Assembly (NCBI RefSeq): GCF_001278805.1
Contig: NZ_CP012602.1
Location: 4,548,501-4,612,500, forward strand
Length of the DNA: 64,000 bases
Direction: 5' to 3'
DNA from: Bacillus sp. FJAT-18017
GTDB taxonomy: Bacteria; Bacillota; Bacilli; Bacillales; Cytobacillaceae
The notes under the pieces: model-generated
What the model saw: only the letters and a program-made list of their open reading frames with translations
The model's database searches: none
What the model was told of the DNA's origin: nothing
Position numbers and translations under genes: made by a program
Part shown: one piece after another, positions 23,807-32,497 of the stretch
Numbering within the stretch: the first letter of the stretch is position 1
Layout of the letters: each line of letters begins with the position of its first letter

Positions 23807-23977
23807 TCACCTCCTCGCTGCCAAAATGCTCACCCCTATCAGAGAAAATCCGACAAATAAAAAAGCCGCAGGTTTGTATATCATGTTCAAACCATAAGCA
23901 GCTATTGAAATTCCAGATAAAAAGGCGAAATCAGTCATGTGTTTTATAAAATAACCTTTGATAGGATTCTTTTTCAT
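23807..23977 (-). CDS. Small phage membrane protein, 56 aa
   Basis: A 56-residue frame (MKKNPIKGYFIKHMTD, then two hydrophobic stretches) between terminase and portal genes. Its ATG overlaps the stop of the terminase gene by ATGA and its stop precedes the portal start by ten bases, so it is certainly translated in that chain. The hydrophobic pattern gives two helices. Function unknown; comparable small membrane genes lie at the same position in other Bacillus phages. Confidence 0.75.
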   Translation of the reverse strand: MKKNPIKGYFIKHMTDFAFLSGISIAAYGLNMIYKPAAFLFVGFSLIGVSILAARR

Positions 23978-25533
23978 AGCGATACAATCCCTCTCCTTTT
24001 GTAAACACTTGGTTTAACCGCTATTTCTTCAAGTTTAACGGCAATGGCCATAGCATTTATAAGCGAAACGGTTAAGTCGATCCTATCAATCGATTTGTTT
24101 TTCATCGGTTTGATATTTTCATTCCCGTCAACAGCAATATGGACGTTGCCAAAACACCAGCGTGCTGCCGGATTTTCCTCATGTTTCATAGCGCCTGAAC
24201 GTAAAAGCCGCTCAATTTCCTTCATCGCCGGAGACATCATCGCCATATTCTGTGCCACTTCAAGCACTTCCACGTCCTGATTCATGAGCCTCTGGGTCAA
24301 CATACGGCTATTCCAAGGGTCTGTACCTAGCTTTTCGAACTTATATTGCTTGCTATGTTGTAAAATCCTAGCCTCGACAAACTCATAGTCAATGACATCA
24401 CCAGGAGTTGCATGCATAAAACCGTCATTTACCCATTTGTCATAGGGAACCTTATCCCGTTTTATCTTTTCTACCATCTTGTCTTCCGGAATCCATCCCT
24501 CACTTAAAAAATACCATCCGTCCAGTCCTTCCTGAGGAGGAAATAATAGAGTTAGCCCGGTCAAATCTGTAGTTGCTGATAAATCGAGCCCTGGATAGCA
24601 ACGCTTACCCAGCAAATCTCTTTTGTTAATCTGTTGCACCGAAGTATCCCATAAGGTTAAGGGCAACCAACCAACAGATTTTAGGGCAACCCATTGATTG
24701 AGTCGGAGCCAACGGAATAACTTCTCTTTTGCAGCATCGTTACGCGCTCCAATCGCTTCTTGCCGAACAGCTTCAATGTCAATCGTTACACCCAACGATG
24801 GATTAGCCAGATACCAGGTTTTTTCGTCAAAAATATCAGCTTCTTCAGGAGCGCAAAATATTTTTACATACCAATAAGGGTCCTCAATCTCGCCGACAGT
24901 AATCTTTCGAGCATATTCGTGTACTTCCCACCCGATAGATTTTTTGTCCGGGTCATCACCGGCCGTTGTTATTACCCAATATAACGGTTCTTTCCTTGCC
25001 GAACCGGAACCAAATGTCATAACGTCCCACAATTCACGATTGGGCTGTGCGTGGAGCTCGTCAAAAATAACTACAGTCGGATTAATACCGTGCTTAGTAT
25101 AAGCTTCGGCCGACATTACCTTCAGGAATGTGCCAGTTTCAGTATTAATGATTTCTTTTTTGCTATCAACTACCTTAAGAAGTGAAGACAAATCCTCATC
25201 CTGGTCAATCATCTGAAGGGCAGCCTTGTAAGTTAATCCGGCCTGTTCTTTATCAGCTGCGCAACAATATATTTGACCTCCAGGAGGATCCATAACCAGG
25301 TGCTTCAACGATAGTGCCGCAATAGTAGTCGTTTTTGCGTTTTTCTTAGGGATTTCAAGATAGGCATAGCGATATTGGCGATAGCCTCGCTCGTTGACCG
25401 TCCCGTAAACATCCCAAAGTACATCATGTTGCCATTTTTGCAAGACAAAAGGTTGGCCGTAAAAATCATCTGTCAGGTTTAACAGCTGGATGAATTCAAT
25501 AACCTCGAGGGCTCGGGAAGGATCATGAGCCAT
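23974..25533 (-). CDS. terL: Terminase large subunit
   Basis: A 519-residue packaging motor. The ATPase part shows EIPKKNAKTTT (Walker A-like, about 58-68), VVIFDELHAQPN (Walker B) and the coupling motif TTAGDD. The C-terminal nuclease part has YPGLDLSATTDL (first metal-binding Asp) and GTDPWNSRML, with a further Asp in SIDRIDLTVS. It is of the HK97/phi105 type (Terminase_1) that goes with cos packaging. Preceded by an overlap with the P27-like small terminase. Confidence 0.96.
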   Translation of the reverse strand: MAHDPSRALEVIEFIQLLNLTDDFYGQPFVLQKWQHDVLWDVYGTVNERGYRQYRYAYLEIPKKNAKTTTIAALSLKHLVMDPPGGQIYCCAADKEQAGLTYKAALQMIDQDEDLSSLLKVVDSKKEIINTETGTFLKVMSAEAYTKHGINPTVVIFDELHAQPNRELWDVMTFGSGSARKEPLYWVITTAGDDPDKKSIGWEVHEYARKITVGEIEDPYWYVKIFCAPEEADIFDEKTWYLANPSLGVTIDIEAVRQEAIGARNDAAKEKLFRWLRLNQWVALKSVGWLPLTLWDTSVQQINKRDLLGKRCYPGLDLSATTDLTGLTLLFPPQEGLDGWYFLSEGWIPEDKMVEKIKRDKVPYDKWVNDGFMHATPGDVIDYEFVEARILQHSKQYKFEKLGTDPWNSRMLTQRLMNQDVEVLEVAQNMAMMSPAMKEIERLLRSGAMKHEENPAARWCFGNVHIAVDGNENIKPMKNKSIDRIDLTVSLINAMAIAVKLEEIAVKPSVYKRRGIVSL

Positions 25534-26086
25534 TGCCTACCCCTCGCTTTTGAAGAAAGGAAGACATTTTGCTCTTTTTAGAGTCTTCCGGTTTTTTAGG
25601 AACAGATCTTAAAGCAGATTGGATTGTCATAATGTTTTCTTTAGAAATATCGATTAGCATTTTTCGCTTATCCTTAAGCGCCTTGCCACAATCCAATATT
25701 TGTTTTTGCATTTTCACTTTTATTTCCATCTTTGTAGCAAAATCGATTTCTTCATCCTCGCACTTTTCATCAAACTCTTCTAAATTTTTCATAAGGGTTT
25801 CCTTAAACACTTCGATCTCTTTGCACTCGGCATGGATTAAACAGTGAAGGTTTATGATGTGTCCGTAAAGGTCATCATCTTTGCCGATTGATTTCAACAA
25901 TTTCTTAACCCTTGTGAATTCTTTATGTGCTATAGGATTCTTTTTAACTTCAGGACTCTCTTTAAGGTGAGTACCTGTCAGTAATTCACTCTCACCTTTT
26001 TCCCTTACTTGTTTTTCAGCCTTTGTTCTATGTCCTTGCACCAGATGCAAAGGTTTTGGTGGTCGTCCTCCTGGCACAATACTCAC
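25523..26086 (-). CDS. terS: Terminase small subunit, P27 family
   Basis: A 187-residue protein beginning MSIVPGGRPPKPLHLVQGHRTK, exactly the P27-type small terminase start (proline-rich arm then a helical DNA-binding core). It overlaps the large-subunit gene by 11 bases. A GAGGTGAG site precedes the ATG. It recognises the packaging site, which probably lies just upstream (26087-26243 or around the HNH gene). Confidence 0.9.
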   Translation of the reverse strand: MSIVPGGRPPKPLHLVQGHRTKAEKQVREKGESELLTGTHLKESPEVKKNPIAHKEFTRVKKLLKSIGKDDDLYGHIINLHCLIHAECKEIEVFKETLMKNLEEFDEKCEDEEIDFATKMEIKVKMQKQILDCGKALKDKRKMLIDISKENIMTIQSALRSVPKKPEDSKKSKMSSFLQKRGVGNGS

Positions 26087-26243
26087 CTCCTAAAAAAAAT
26101 TTGTAGTTTTGGGAAAAAATCTTGCGTTCAGGTGGGGACGCGGTCTTACAAGGCTATATAATTAGGAATTTGACCCACCCCCACCCCTGAATGTAAAATT
26201 ATGTTATAAACAAATAAAATAAAGGTTAATGGGGAGCTATCTT
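26087..26243. other. Intergenic region with possible cos site
   Basis: Between the small terminase and the DUF4145-like gene lies a G/C-rich block in AT-rich surroundings: TTCAGGTGGGG at about 26127 and, 50 bases on, CCCACCCCTGAATG, an imperfect inverted repeat. Packaging sites of P27-type phages usually sit beside terS, so this is a good place for cos. No cohesive-end evidence can be had from the integrated form. Confidence 0.35.
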
Positions 26244-26882
26244 ATGCAAACATCATATTTTCCAGCTAAATTTAATGAGCCTTCTTTTCACTGCCCACAT
26301 TGTAACGTTTTTGCTTCACAAGATTGGTGTGATATTTATTATGACGCAGGGATTGGTTTTAAAGCCATGCCTCTATATCGCACCTCAATTTGTGCCCACT
26401 GTAATGAGAAAGCAATATGGCTTAAAGGTAATTTAGTAGTTCCAATGACAAGTACAGCCCCTTTACCACATTCGGATATGCCACTTGAACTAATAGATGA
26501 TTACAATGAGGCTGCCAGTATCGTTAATATTTCTCCTAGAGGAGCAGCTGCCTTACTACGATTAGTTCTTCAAAAACTTATGGTTTCATTAGGTTTACCA
26601 GGTAAGGATATTAATAGAGATATAGGAGCCCTTGTAAGTAGTGGTTTACCTGAGTTAATACAACAAGCTTTGGATATTGTAAGAGTAGTAGGAAATGAGT
26701 CTGTTCATCCAGGACAAATGGATATTACAGACAAACATGAAACTGCTATGCAACTTTTTAATTTAATTAACTTTATAATTGAGGATAGGATTACTAGACC
26801 AAAACAAATTAATGAATTATATATGCAACTTCCGGAGGGCAAACGTTTGGGAATAGAGCAGAGGGATAAAGCACCTAAATAA
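26244..26882 (+). CDS. DUF4145-like protein with zinc ribbon
   Basis: About 212 residues, read against the late genes. The N-terminus holds CPHC and CAHC pairs (residues about 18-52), likely one zinc site. The C-terminal half (DYNEAASIVNISPRGAAALLRLVLQ, then RVVGNESVHPG) is the pattern of the DUF4145 domain, a helical HEPN-clan fold with R-x-x-G-N-x-x-x-H. I chose the ATG at 26244, preceded by GGGGAG; an upstream ATG would add five residues. DUF4145 domains occur alone and with restriction enzymes. The gene is much richer in A/T than its neighbours. Confidence 0.75.
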   Translation: MQTSYFPAKFNEPSFHCPHCNVFASQDWCDIYYDAGIGFKAMPLYRTSICAHCNEKAIWLKGNLVVPMTSTAPLPHSDMPLELIDDYNEAASIVNISPRGAAALLRLVLQKLMVSLGLPGKDINRDIGALVSSGLPELIQQALDIVRVVGNESVHPGQMDITDKHETAMQLFNLINFIIEDRITRPKQINELYMQLPEGKRLGIEQRDKAPK

Positions 26883-26888
26883 GGTGTT

Positions 26889-27251
26889 TTATTTATTCCC
26901 AAATCCTCCGTCCTCCTTCGCAGTCTTTATATCATGGTGCCTCTTGCACAGAGGCTGCCAGTTATTCTTATCCCAGAACAATTGCTTATCACCTTTATGT
27001 GGGATGATGTGGTCCACTACTGTAGCGGGTATGTGCTTCTCTTCCTGCTGGCAGTGGACACACAGTGGATACTTCTTTAGATATCCAAGCCGTGTCTTCC
27101 TCCACCTGCTGTCATATCCTCGCTGTGCTGCGGTGCCACGGTGGTTGTCATATCGGTTATTCTCGACCGGCTTATGCTGATTGCAATACTTTCTCTCGGT
27201 TAGGTTTGGACAGCCAGGCTTGGAGCATGGGCGCTTAGGTTTACTTGGCAT
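26889..27251 (-). CDS. HNH endonuclease
   Basis: A 120-residue phage HNH nuclease. The motif runs CVHC (zinc), VVDHIIPHKGD (first His pair), NWQPLCKRHHDIKTAKEDGG (Asn, Cys, His-His). An N-terminal CSKPGC...YCNQH forms another zinc site. I prefer the ATG at 27251 (MPSKPKRPC). In HK97-like phages such HNH proteins work with the terminase in cos cleavage. It reads toward the terminase genes with the DUF4145-like gene in between on the opposite strand. Confidence 0.93.
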   Translation of the reverse strand: MPSKPKRPCSKPGCPNLTERKYCNQHKPVENNRYDNHRGTAAQRGYDSRWRKTRLGYLKKYPLCVHCQQEEKHIPATVVDHIIPHKGDKQLFWDKNNWQPLCKRHHDIKTAKEDGGFGNK

Positions 27252-27290
27252 AAAAATCACCCCAAAAAAAGTACCTTTTAAGGTACCAAA

Positions 27291-27944
27291 TCATTTTTTT
27301 ATATTTAATTTCAATTCTTCTCTTTTCACTGTTGATTTAGAATCATCAAATGCAATTAGCTTATATTCAAGTGAAATTTCATTCTTATTTTTCAACTGCG
27401 TTACAATATAATTATCTTTATAAGATGCTAGAATAACGTATCGTTTTCCTTCCTGAAGAAGTAAAGAATATGGAGCTGAACCACCCGCTTTACCATAGCT
27501 CTGCATATATCCCATAAAGAGAGAAGATATAATTGCATAAATACTTATTACAATTAGTATGGTAGTCTTATTCATTTTTTTCTTTAATAAAAAAATGATA
27601 CAAATTCCTATTACAACAATTAGAGTTGAACTAAATTCGAAAAACAACATTTCTTTATAATAAAGAATCATAAGAGCTATCGCATAAACAATAATAAAAA
27701 CAATTATTTTACGCTTTTGTGGATTGAAAATAAAACTAGACATCGTCGGTACGTATACTAATAAGAGAAGACTAAGTGAGATCAATGTATCAGTAATATT
27801 GTTTACCCCTAATTCAATTAAGTGAGTTGGAATTCCCCAAAATACATACACTCCTAAATTATAAGAATAAACTAGACTGTAGCCTACAATAGTTAAAATT
27901 ATTACAATATCTAGATTAGGCAATATTTTTTTTATATTTTCCAA
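27291..27944 (-). CDS. Multipass membrane protein of unknown role
   Basis: A 217-residue protein with about five membrane helices in the first 150 residues, then a short soluble tail (GKRYVILASYKDNYIVTQLKN) that looks like a beta-type domain. The base composition is very A/T-rich, unlike the capsid genes. It lies between HNH and the late-regulator gene. I do not recognise it; by composition it is an accessory gene that was added separately. Confidence 0.65.
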   Translation of the reverse strand: MENIKKILPNLDIVIILTIVGYSLVYSYNLGVYVFWGIPTHLIELGVNNITDTLISLSLLLLVYVPTMSSFIFNPQKRKIIVFIIVYAIALMILYYKEMLFFEFSSTLIVVIGICIIFLLKKKMNKTTILIVISIYAIISSLFMGYMQSYGKAGGSAPYSLLLQEGKRYVILASYKDNYIVTQLKNKNEISLEYKLIAFDDSKSTVKREELKLNIKK

Positions 27945-28418
27945 AACTCTCCACTCCTTTATAACTTCATTTCTACGCCTGTTCCCAATATCCTTTTTTC
28001 GACAAAATTTTATTTTCTTCTATTAACCCCTTTGATTCTCTAGTAAGTATCTCGGTTCATGTCCACGATATCAAACAGGTCATGCAAGTTAAACGCTCTT
28101 TCAGTTTCCTGGTTTGGTTTCTTTGTTTAAAAGGTCAGTGACCTTCACAGTGCATCACTCTTTCACCAAATAATGGCACCCTTTACTTCGGCAGGCGACA
28201 GCCGCTGCGATCCATTCCTTAACCGCTTCAGTCGTCGGCCGTAGAGGAGGAAGGGGGACCTTCTAACAGGAATGGCGTAATAGGAAAACAGGCATGAAAG
28301 AAGCGCCTTATCTCAAACGGATAGGCGCTTTTTGACACATCTATAATTTTCCATACTATCATTCTACATCGTTCGATAAGGTCTGTAAATGACATGTTTG
28401 TGACATCTTTTATACCTT
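27945..28418. other. Structured intergenic region before the late genes
   Basis: This 474-bp gap lies between the late regulator and the accessory membrane gene, where the late promoter or a non-coding RNA is expected. It has an inverted repeat CCATTCCT (about 28214) against AGGAATGG (about 28268), a G/A-rich patch AGAGGAGGAAGGGGG between them, and a strong hairpin at 28301-28334. No frame longer than about 40 codons looks credible. Confidence 0.4.
28301..28334 (+). terminator. Hairpin with T-run in structured region
   Basis: Stem AAGCGCC-TAT against ATA-GGCGCTT, followed on the plus strand by TTTTTG. No rightward gene is seen upstream, so it may end a short non-coding RNA, or serve the minus strand as a weaker terminator after the late-regulator gene. 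Confidence 0.55.
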
Positions 28419-28955
28419 CTAAAATCGGATGCTATCAACGCCGAAAAGCAGTCCTGACAAGTCTTTGCACGCTCTATCTACGGTGCGGAAGACTGTTCGT
28501 TTTTCGACAGAGTGACACTCAGCTATAGCTTCGACCGACATTCTTGGCTCATCGATGTACATCTGTCGGATAATCAAATACTTCCTAATGTCCTCTGGAC
28601 GATTGGATTTCTCACACATTAACTTATATATCTCCAACATATGTTGAATGAATTGAACAATGGCCAATGTCCTCTTCTTGCTCCTCTTAATTGACTCAAG
28701 TGCTAAGTGATCGCCGTCAAGTTCCTCCATCAACAGAATGTCATCGATTTCTGTCAATTCAAGTTTTATATCGGAACAATGGATGACCAGATTCTTGTAG
28801 TTTCTCAATAGCAGCTTGGTGTTCCGAAGGCGGCGGTCGTGCCGGTCTTTTTGCTCCTTCTGCCTTTCTTTCTCAACGTGTTCAATGGCTGCCTGGACTG
28901 CAAGCTTCACAATTTCATCTACCTGTTTTGTGTTCAACAATGGCTTTTCCCCCAT
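28419..28955 (-). CDS. ArpU/RinA-like late transcription regulator
   Basis: A 178-residue helical protein. The C-terminal part MYIDEPRMSVEAIAECHSVEKRTVFRTVDRACKDLSGLLFG has the helix-turn-helix of sigma-70 region 4-like phage late regulators (ArpU/RinA group), with AIAE then EKRTVFR as recognition helix. A charged N-terminal helix precedes it. The gene sits at the junction between early and late genes, exactly where such activators occur, and likely switches on the terminase and capsid operon downstream. Confidence 0.82.
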   Translation of the reverse strand: MGEKPLLNTKQVDEIVKLAVQAAIEHVEKERQKEQKDRHDRRLRNTKLLLRNYKNLVIHCSDIKLELTEIDDILLMEELDGDHLALESIKRSKKRTLAIVQFIQHMLEIYKLMCEKSNRPEDIRKYLIIRQMYIDEPRMSVEAIAECHSVEKRTVFRTVDRACKDLSGLLFGVDSIRF

Positions 28956-28983
28956 ATTCCCTAGCGCTTGGGAATTTGTTATT

Positions 28984-29520
28984 TTAATTACCGTATATTT
29001 TCTTCAAATTCTCCATAAGTTCTACATCGGTGAATTTTTCATAATATGAACGGTTTATACCTTCTACAAGTGCCATCTGCTCGATCATTGATTCACGTTC
29101 CTGTTTTGTCATCTCCTTGTCATCCAGATCCATGTAAGGTGGTTTCTGTCTTTCCAGTACCGCAGATTGTCGGTGTGACTCAAGTGACTCCCGAATCAAT
29201 CCGTTAATCCGCTCCTGTTTGAATTGCAGCCGCTTTTCTATGTTTTCAATTATTGCCTTTTGCTGTTCTATTACGACTGATGCTTTACCGTTAATTGCTT
29301 CACCAGAATGAGAATACTCGTAAAGGTCATATCCGCAATCTGTATATGGGCAAACAGCAATCTCTGCATCCTTTTCAACCATAATTGCCCGGCCGCACCC
29401 ATCACAGCTGTAAACATCAATAGGCATACCTACTATCATGTTTTTATCTGGTGTTGCTCCTCCGCTGTATGGAGCTGATGGCCGTGGACTAACCGATTTG
29501 CGATTTACTTTTTGAGCCAA
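28984..29520 (-). CDS. Zinc-ribbon protein
   Basis: A 178-residue protein with CDGCG (residues about 39-43) and, 15 residues on, CPYTDCG, forming a four-Cys zinc site. A coiled-coil helix about 80-120 (IEQQKAIIENIEKRLQFKQERI) follows and an acidic tail closes. It overlaps no gene and lies 28 bases before the late regulator. No function known; structure suggests nucleic-acid or protein binding, perhaps with the regulator that follows. Confidence 0.7.
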   Translation of the reverse strand: MAQKVNRKSVSPRPSAPYSGGATPDKNMIVGMPIDVYSCDGCGRAIMVEKDAEIAVCPYTDCGYDLYEYSHSGEAINGKASVVIEQQKAIIENIEKRLQFKQERINGLIRESLESHRQSAVLERQKPPYMDLDDKEMTKQERESMIEQMALVEGINRSYYEKFTDVELMENLKKIYGN

Positions 29521-29635
29521 ATCCTTACCTCCTTTTTTAGATAACAGAACTATCAGTGTGTTTCATAAAAAATACAATTTAAAAATTATGTTGAATATTG
29601 TAAAATATTACTAACAAATAATTAAGAAGGTGATT

Positions 29636-30460
29636 ATGATAGAGCCAAATAATCTTTACTGTGGTATTATTATGCCAATTTCCGCTATGCCTGGTTATAC
29701 TCCTGAACATTGGTTAGAAGTCAAAAGCATCATTGTTGAAGCGACTCAGAAGGTTGAAGGATTTAATTTTAAGACTGAAATTGTAAGCAACTCAGATGGT
29801 GAAATTGATGTAATACATAAGAGAATTATTCAAAATATATATAATGCTGATATTATTGTTTGTGATATGAGCGGGAGAAACCCAAATGTCATGTTTGAAC
29901 TTGGCATGAGATTAACTTTTGATAAACCAACCATTATTATTAAAGATGACCAAACTGATTTCATCTTTGATACTGGAGTTATTGAACATTTAACTTATCC
30001 AAAGGATTTGCGGTATTCTAAGATTGGAAGTTTCAAACATGAATTGAGTAATAGAATAAAACATACCCTTGTTAAATCCAATAATGATCCTAATTATTCA
30101 ACTTTCCTTCAGAATTTTGGCGAGTTCAGAAAACCTTCATTAAATCAAACAGCAGTAACCGATGTGCAACAATTAATATTAGATGAAGTAAATACTCTAC
30201 GTAGAGAAATTAACAGTTTTAAAAAGGAAACCGCTGCCACAAAACAAAAGCCGTCTGCTAGAGTAGTTCCTGCAGGCTTACAGAGTGTCATCTATAACTA
30301 CATTAAAAATGAAAATGATTTTTCAAATGCTGATGTTCTTATATATAAGGAAGAGTTTATCAATTACCTCCAATCTGAAAATTACAATCCTCAGGCTATT
30401 GGCGAGAATATTTTAAAAAAAATAGTAAAAGATGCACAGGCAGATGTACTTCCTTTTTAA
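29636..30460 (+). CDS. Nucleoside 2-deoxyribosyltransferase-like protein
   Basis: A 274-residue protein on the opposite strand to the late genes. I use the ATG at 29636 (AAGAAGG five bases before). Residues ADIIVCDMSGRNPNVMFELG, near 80-100, are the signature of the nucleoside 2-deoxyribosyltransferase-like / TIR-like fold: the Asp-x-Ser and the Glu of FELG are the likely active-site residues. The C-terminal third (QTAVTDVQQLILDEVNTLRREI) is a coiled coil followed by a small helical domain. Proteins of this fold act on NAD or nucleosides in several defence systems; that role here is inferred. Confidence 0.7.
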   Translation: MIEPNNLYCGIIMPISAMPGYTPEHWLEVKSIIVEATQKVEGFNFKTEIVSNSDGEIDVIHKRIIQNIYNADIIVCDMSGRNPNVMFELGMRLTFDKPTIIIKDDQTDFIFDTGVIEHLTYPKDLRYSKIGSFKHELSNRIKHTLVKSNNDPNYSTFLQNFGEFRKPSLNQTAVTDVQQLILDEVNTLRREINSFKKETAATKQKPSARVVPAGLQSVIYNYIKNENDFSNADVLIYKEEFINYLQSENYNPQAIGENILKKIVKDAQADVLPF

Positions 30461-30469
30461 ATACGTAAC

Positions 30470-30507
30470 AGAGAACGTTGAGTAAATGTCAATGTTCTCT
30501 TTTTTTG
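30470..30507 (+). terminator. Terminator after the deoxyribosyltransferase-like gene
   Basis: Stem AGAGAAC-TTGA against TCAA-GTTCTCT, with seven T residues right after. Ends the single-gene transcript. Confidence 0.8.
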
Positions 30508-30583
30508 ATACCTTTTTGCTATTGTGTTAACTTAAAACACTTTATAAATGGTAGAATATTACTAAAACGGTAGGAGTAAACCA

Positions 30584-31102
30584 ATGGATACGATTAATAC
30601 TTACTTAATTCAAATAAACTGGGATGGCTCTTTTAAATTAAGTGATTTACCCAATTTAATGAATGAAGATAGCGATTATGGAATCTATCAAATTTACGGC
30701 AACCATCCTGTATATGGCAGTGATGTTTTGCTTTATATTGGGAAAGCAGATTATCAGACACTTGGAAAACGAATTTCTCAAGAAAGCTGGCTATACAACA
30801 ACGATTCGAATAACATTAAAATTTATGTTGGAAGACTTGCGGGTGACACCACCCCTTCGGATGATTCCTGGTCAAAGGGAATTGATCTCGCTGAGCGTTT
30901 ATTAATTTATGCCCATAAGCCAGCTCACAATTCAAAAAGCGTATTAACAATTCCCGATACGGATATGCAAAATATTCATATTCTAAATTGGGGACATCAC
31001 AGGGACCTTTTACCTGAAGTTTCTGGTCTAAGATGGACTAATAAACTTGGTGACTATTATCCTGAATCTTATAAATTGAGCAAGATTGAGAGTAGCTATT
31101 GA
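30584..31102 (+). CDS. Stand-alone GIY-YIG nuclease domain protein
   Basis: A 172-residue protein. GIY is at residues 33-35 and YIG at 51-53, 15 residues apart, a spacing allowed in the family. Arg63 (KRISQE) and Glu104 (DLAERLLIYAHKP), with Asn116, are the likely remaining catalytic residues. It has no DNA-binding add-on, so it is not a typical homing enzyme (I-TevI-type), but could be a small endonuclease acting on foreign or host DNA. It has its own AT-rich promoter region and lies next to the deoxyribosyltransferase-like gene on the same strand. Confidence 0.8.
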   Translation: MDTINTYLIQINWDGSFKLSDLPNLMNEDSDYGIYQIYGNHPVYGSDVLLYIGKADYQTLGKRISQESWLYNNDSNNIKIYVGRLAGDTTPSDDSWSKGIDLAERLLIYAHKPAHNSKSVLTIPDTDMQNIHILNWGHHRDLLPEVSGLRWTNKLGDYYPESYKLSKIESSY

Positions 31103-31118
31103 TTAGTTACTCTCTCTT
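31087..31118 (+). terminator. Putative terminator after the GIY-YIG gene
   Basis: GAGAGTA-CTA pairs with TAG-TACTCTC with a short loop, overlapping the last codons. Followed by TCTTAC rather than a pure T run, so the call is weak. Confidence 0.4.
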
Positions 31119-31142
31119 ACAACACAATGCTTACTTTGTCGC

Positions 31143-32404
31143 CTAGTTAGCTACGGCCGGTTTGTAGCGATTATGCTTAACACAAAACTCTGGAAGATTA
31201 GCGCTCACCAGCGCGTCTGCAAAAGGTGGAGGAACTGAGTTGCCGCACCTGGCTACCTGTTCAGTCTTTGGATAAGGCTTACCTTCGTGATCCCGGTCAA
31301 TAATATAGTTAGAAGGAAACCCTGGCCGGCATAAAGCTCATGTGGTTGCAGCATCCTCATGCCAATGTCCTGTATTTGATAATTTTTACCGTGAAGTGTA
31401 ACAAGTCCGAATCTGTCCCGGGTCGTTATTGTGTGGAGTGGATCCGTAAGTTCTTGCCCAACGCTCGAGCCATAATAAGCAACCAAGAATGCCTTAACCA
31501 ATGCAAAACGGTTAGCAGTAGGAATAGTGTATATTGGTTCCCTTAATGACTGCCCCCTGACCTCTCCCGGGTTTGTTTCAGTGTAGTATTGAGCCAAGAA
31601 GGATAATGCCCCTCCTGGAGCTTCAAAAGGCTGTTGTTCATCCAGTACAAACTTTTGAATACCTCGAGCGATCCTCCTCATGGTGTTTTCTGCAAGGGGC
31701 TTTTTCCTAGTGAAAATGGATGGAGTGCCAATCTCCCAATCTATGATTTCTGCAGCTGTGAACCATGGTTTAAGCTTGCCTACTTGCACTGCCAAACTGT
31801 TTGGGTCTCCGTGTGTTGGTTCAGGCCATGTAATTGGTCTGCCGTCCCTCCTAGCAATGAGAAAGAACCTTTTCCTTATGGTAGGTGCCCCATAGTCGCA
31901 AGCCCTCAATTCGCGCCAATCTACGGCGTATCCTAGTCTCTTTAATGCGTTAACAAAGCTGTTAAATGTCCTGCCCCTTTGCGATAAATCAGGCTGACCA
32001 TCTTTAACAGGCCCCCAGGTCTTAAACTCTTCCACATTCTCGAGCATGATCACTCGAGGCTTTACTTTAGCCGCCCACCTAACTGCTACCCAGGCAAGGC
32101 CACGAATATTTTTATTAACAGGCTTACCGCCTTTTGCTTTGGAAAAATGCTTGCAATCAGGAGAGAACCACGCAAGCCCTACAGGTCGCCCCTTAACCGC
32201 CTTTACTGGATCCACATCCCAGACACTCTCACAGTAATGCTCTGTGTCCGGATGGTTTGCCTTATGCATGGCAATAGCAGCTGGGTCGTGATTGATTGCT
32301 ATATCTACGGATAAGCCAGTTGCCATTTCAATCCCTGTACTGGCACCGCCGCCACCCGCGAAGTTATCAACGATTATTTCTCTGAATAAATCAAGCTGCT
32401 TCAA
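31143..32404 (-). pseudogene. DNA cytosine-5 methyltransferase, frameshifted
   Basis: The main frame (31253-32404, 383 codons) begins MKQLDLFREIIVDNFAGGGGAS, motif I, then WFSPDCKHFSKAKGGKP with the catalytic Cys, ENVEEF (motif VI) and APTIRKRFFLIARRDG (motif VIII). After GQGF the reading goes wrong (LLTILLTGITKV). Inserting one C at 31315-31316 gives PSNYIIDRDHEGKPYP, then ARCGNSVPPPFADAL (motif X), and a stop at 31143. So one base is missing from a run of Cs, and the enzyme lacks motif X. It is either a true mutation or a sequencing error. The enzyme would protect phage DNA from restriction. There is no cognate endonuclease nearby. Confidence 0.88.
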
Positions 32405-32497
32405 TGCTTCCCCTCCTTGTTTCCTCTGCTTCCAATAAACCTCTAATGAATCCCTTTTCTTAACCTGATACCATTACAGTGTAGGAGTGTGGTTTAA

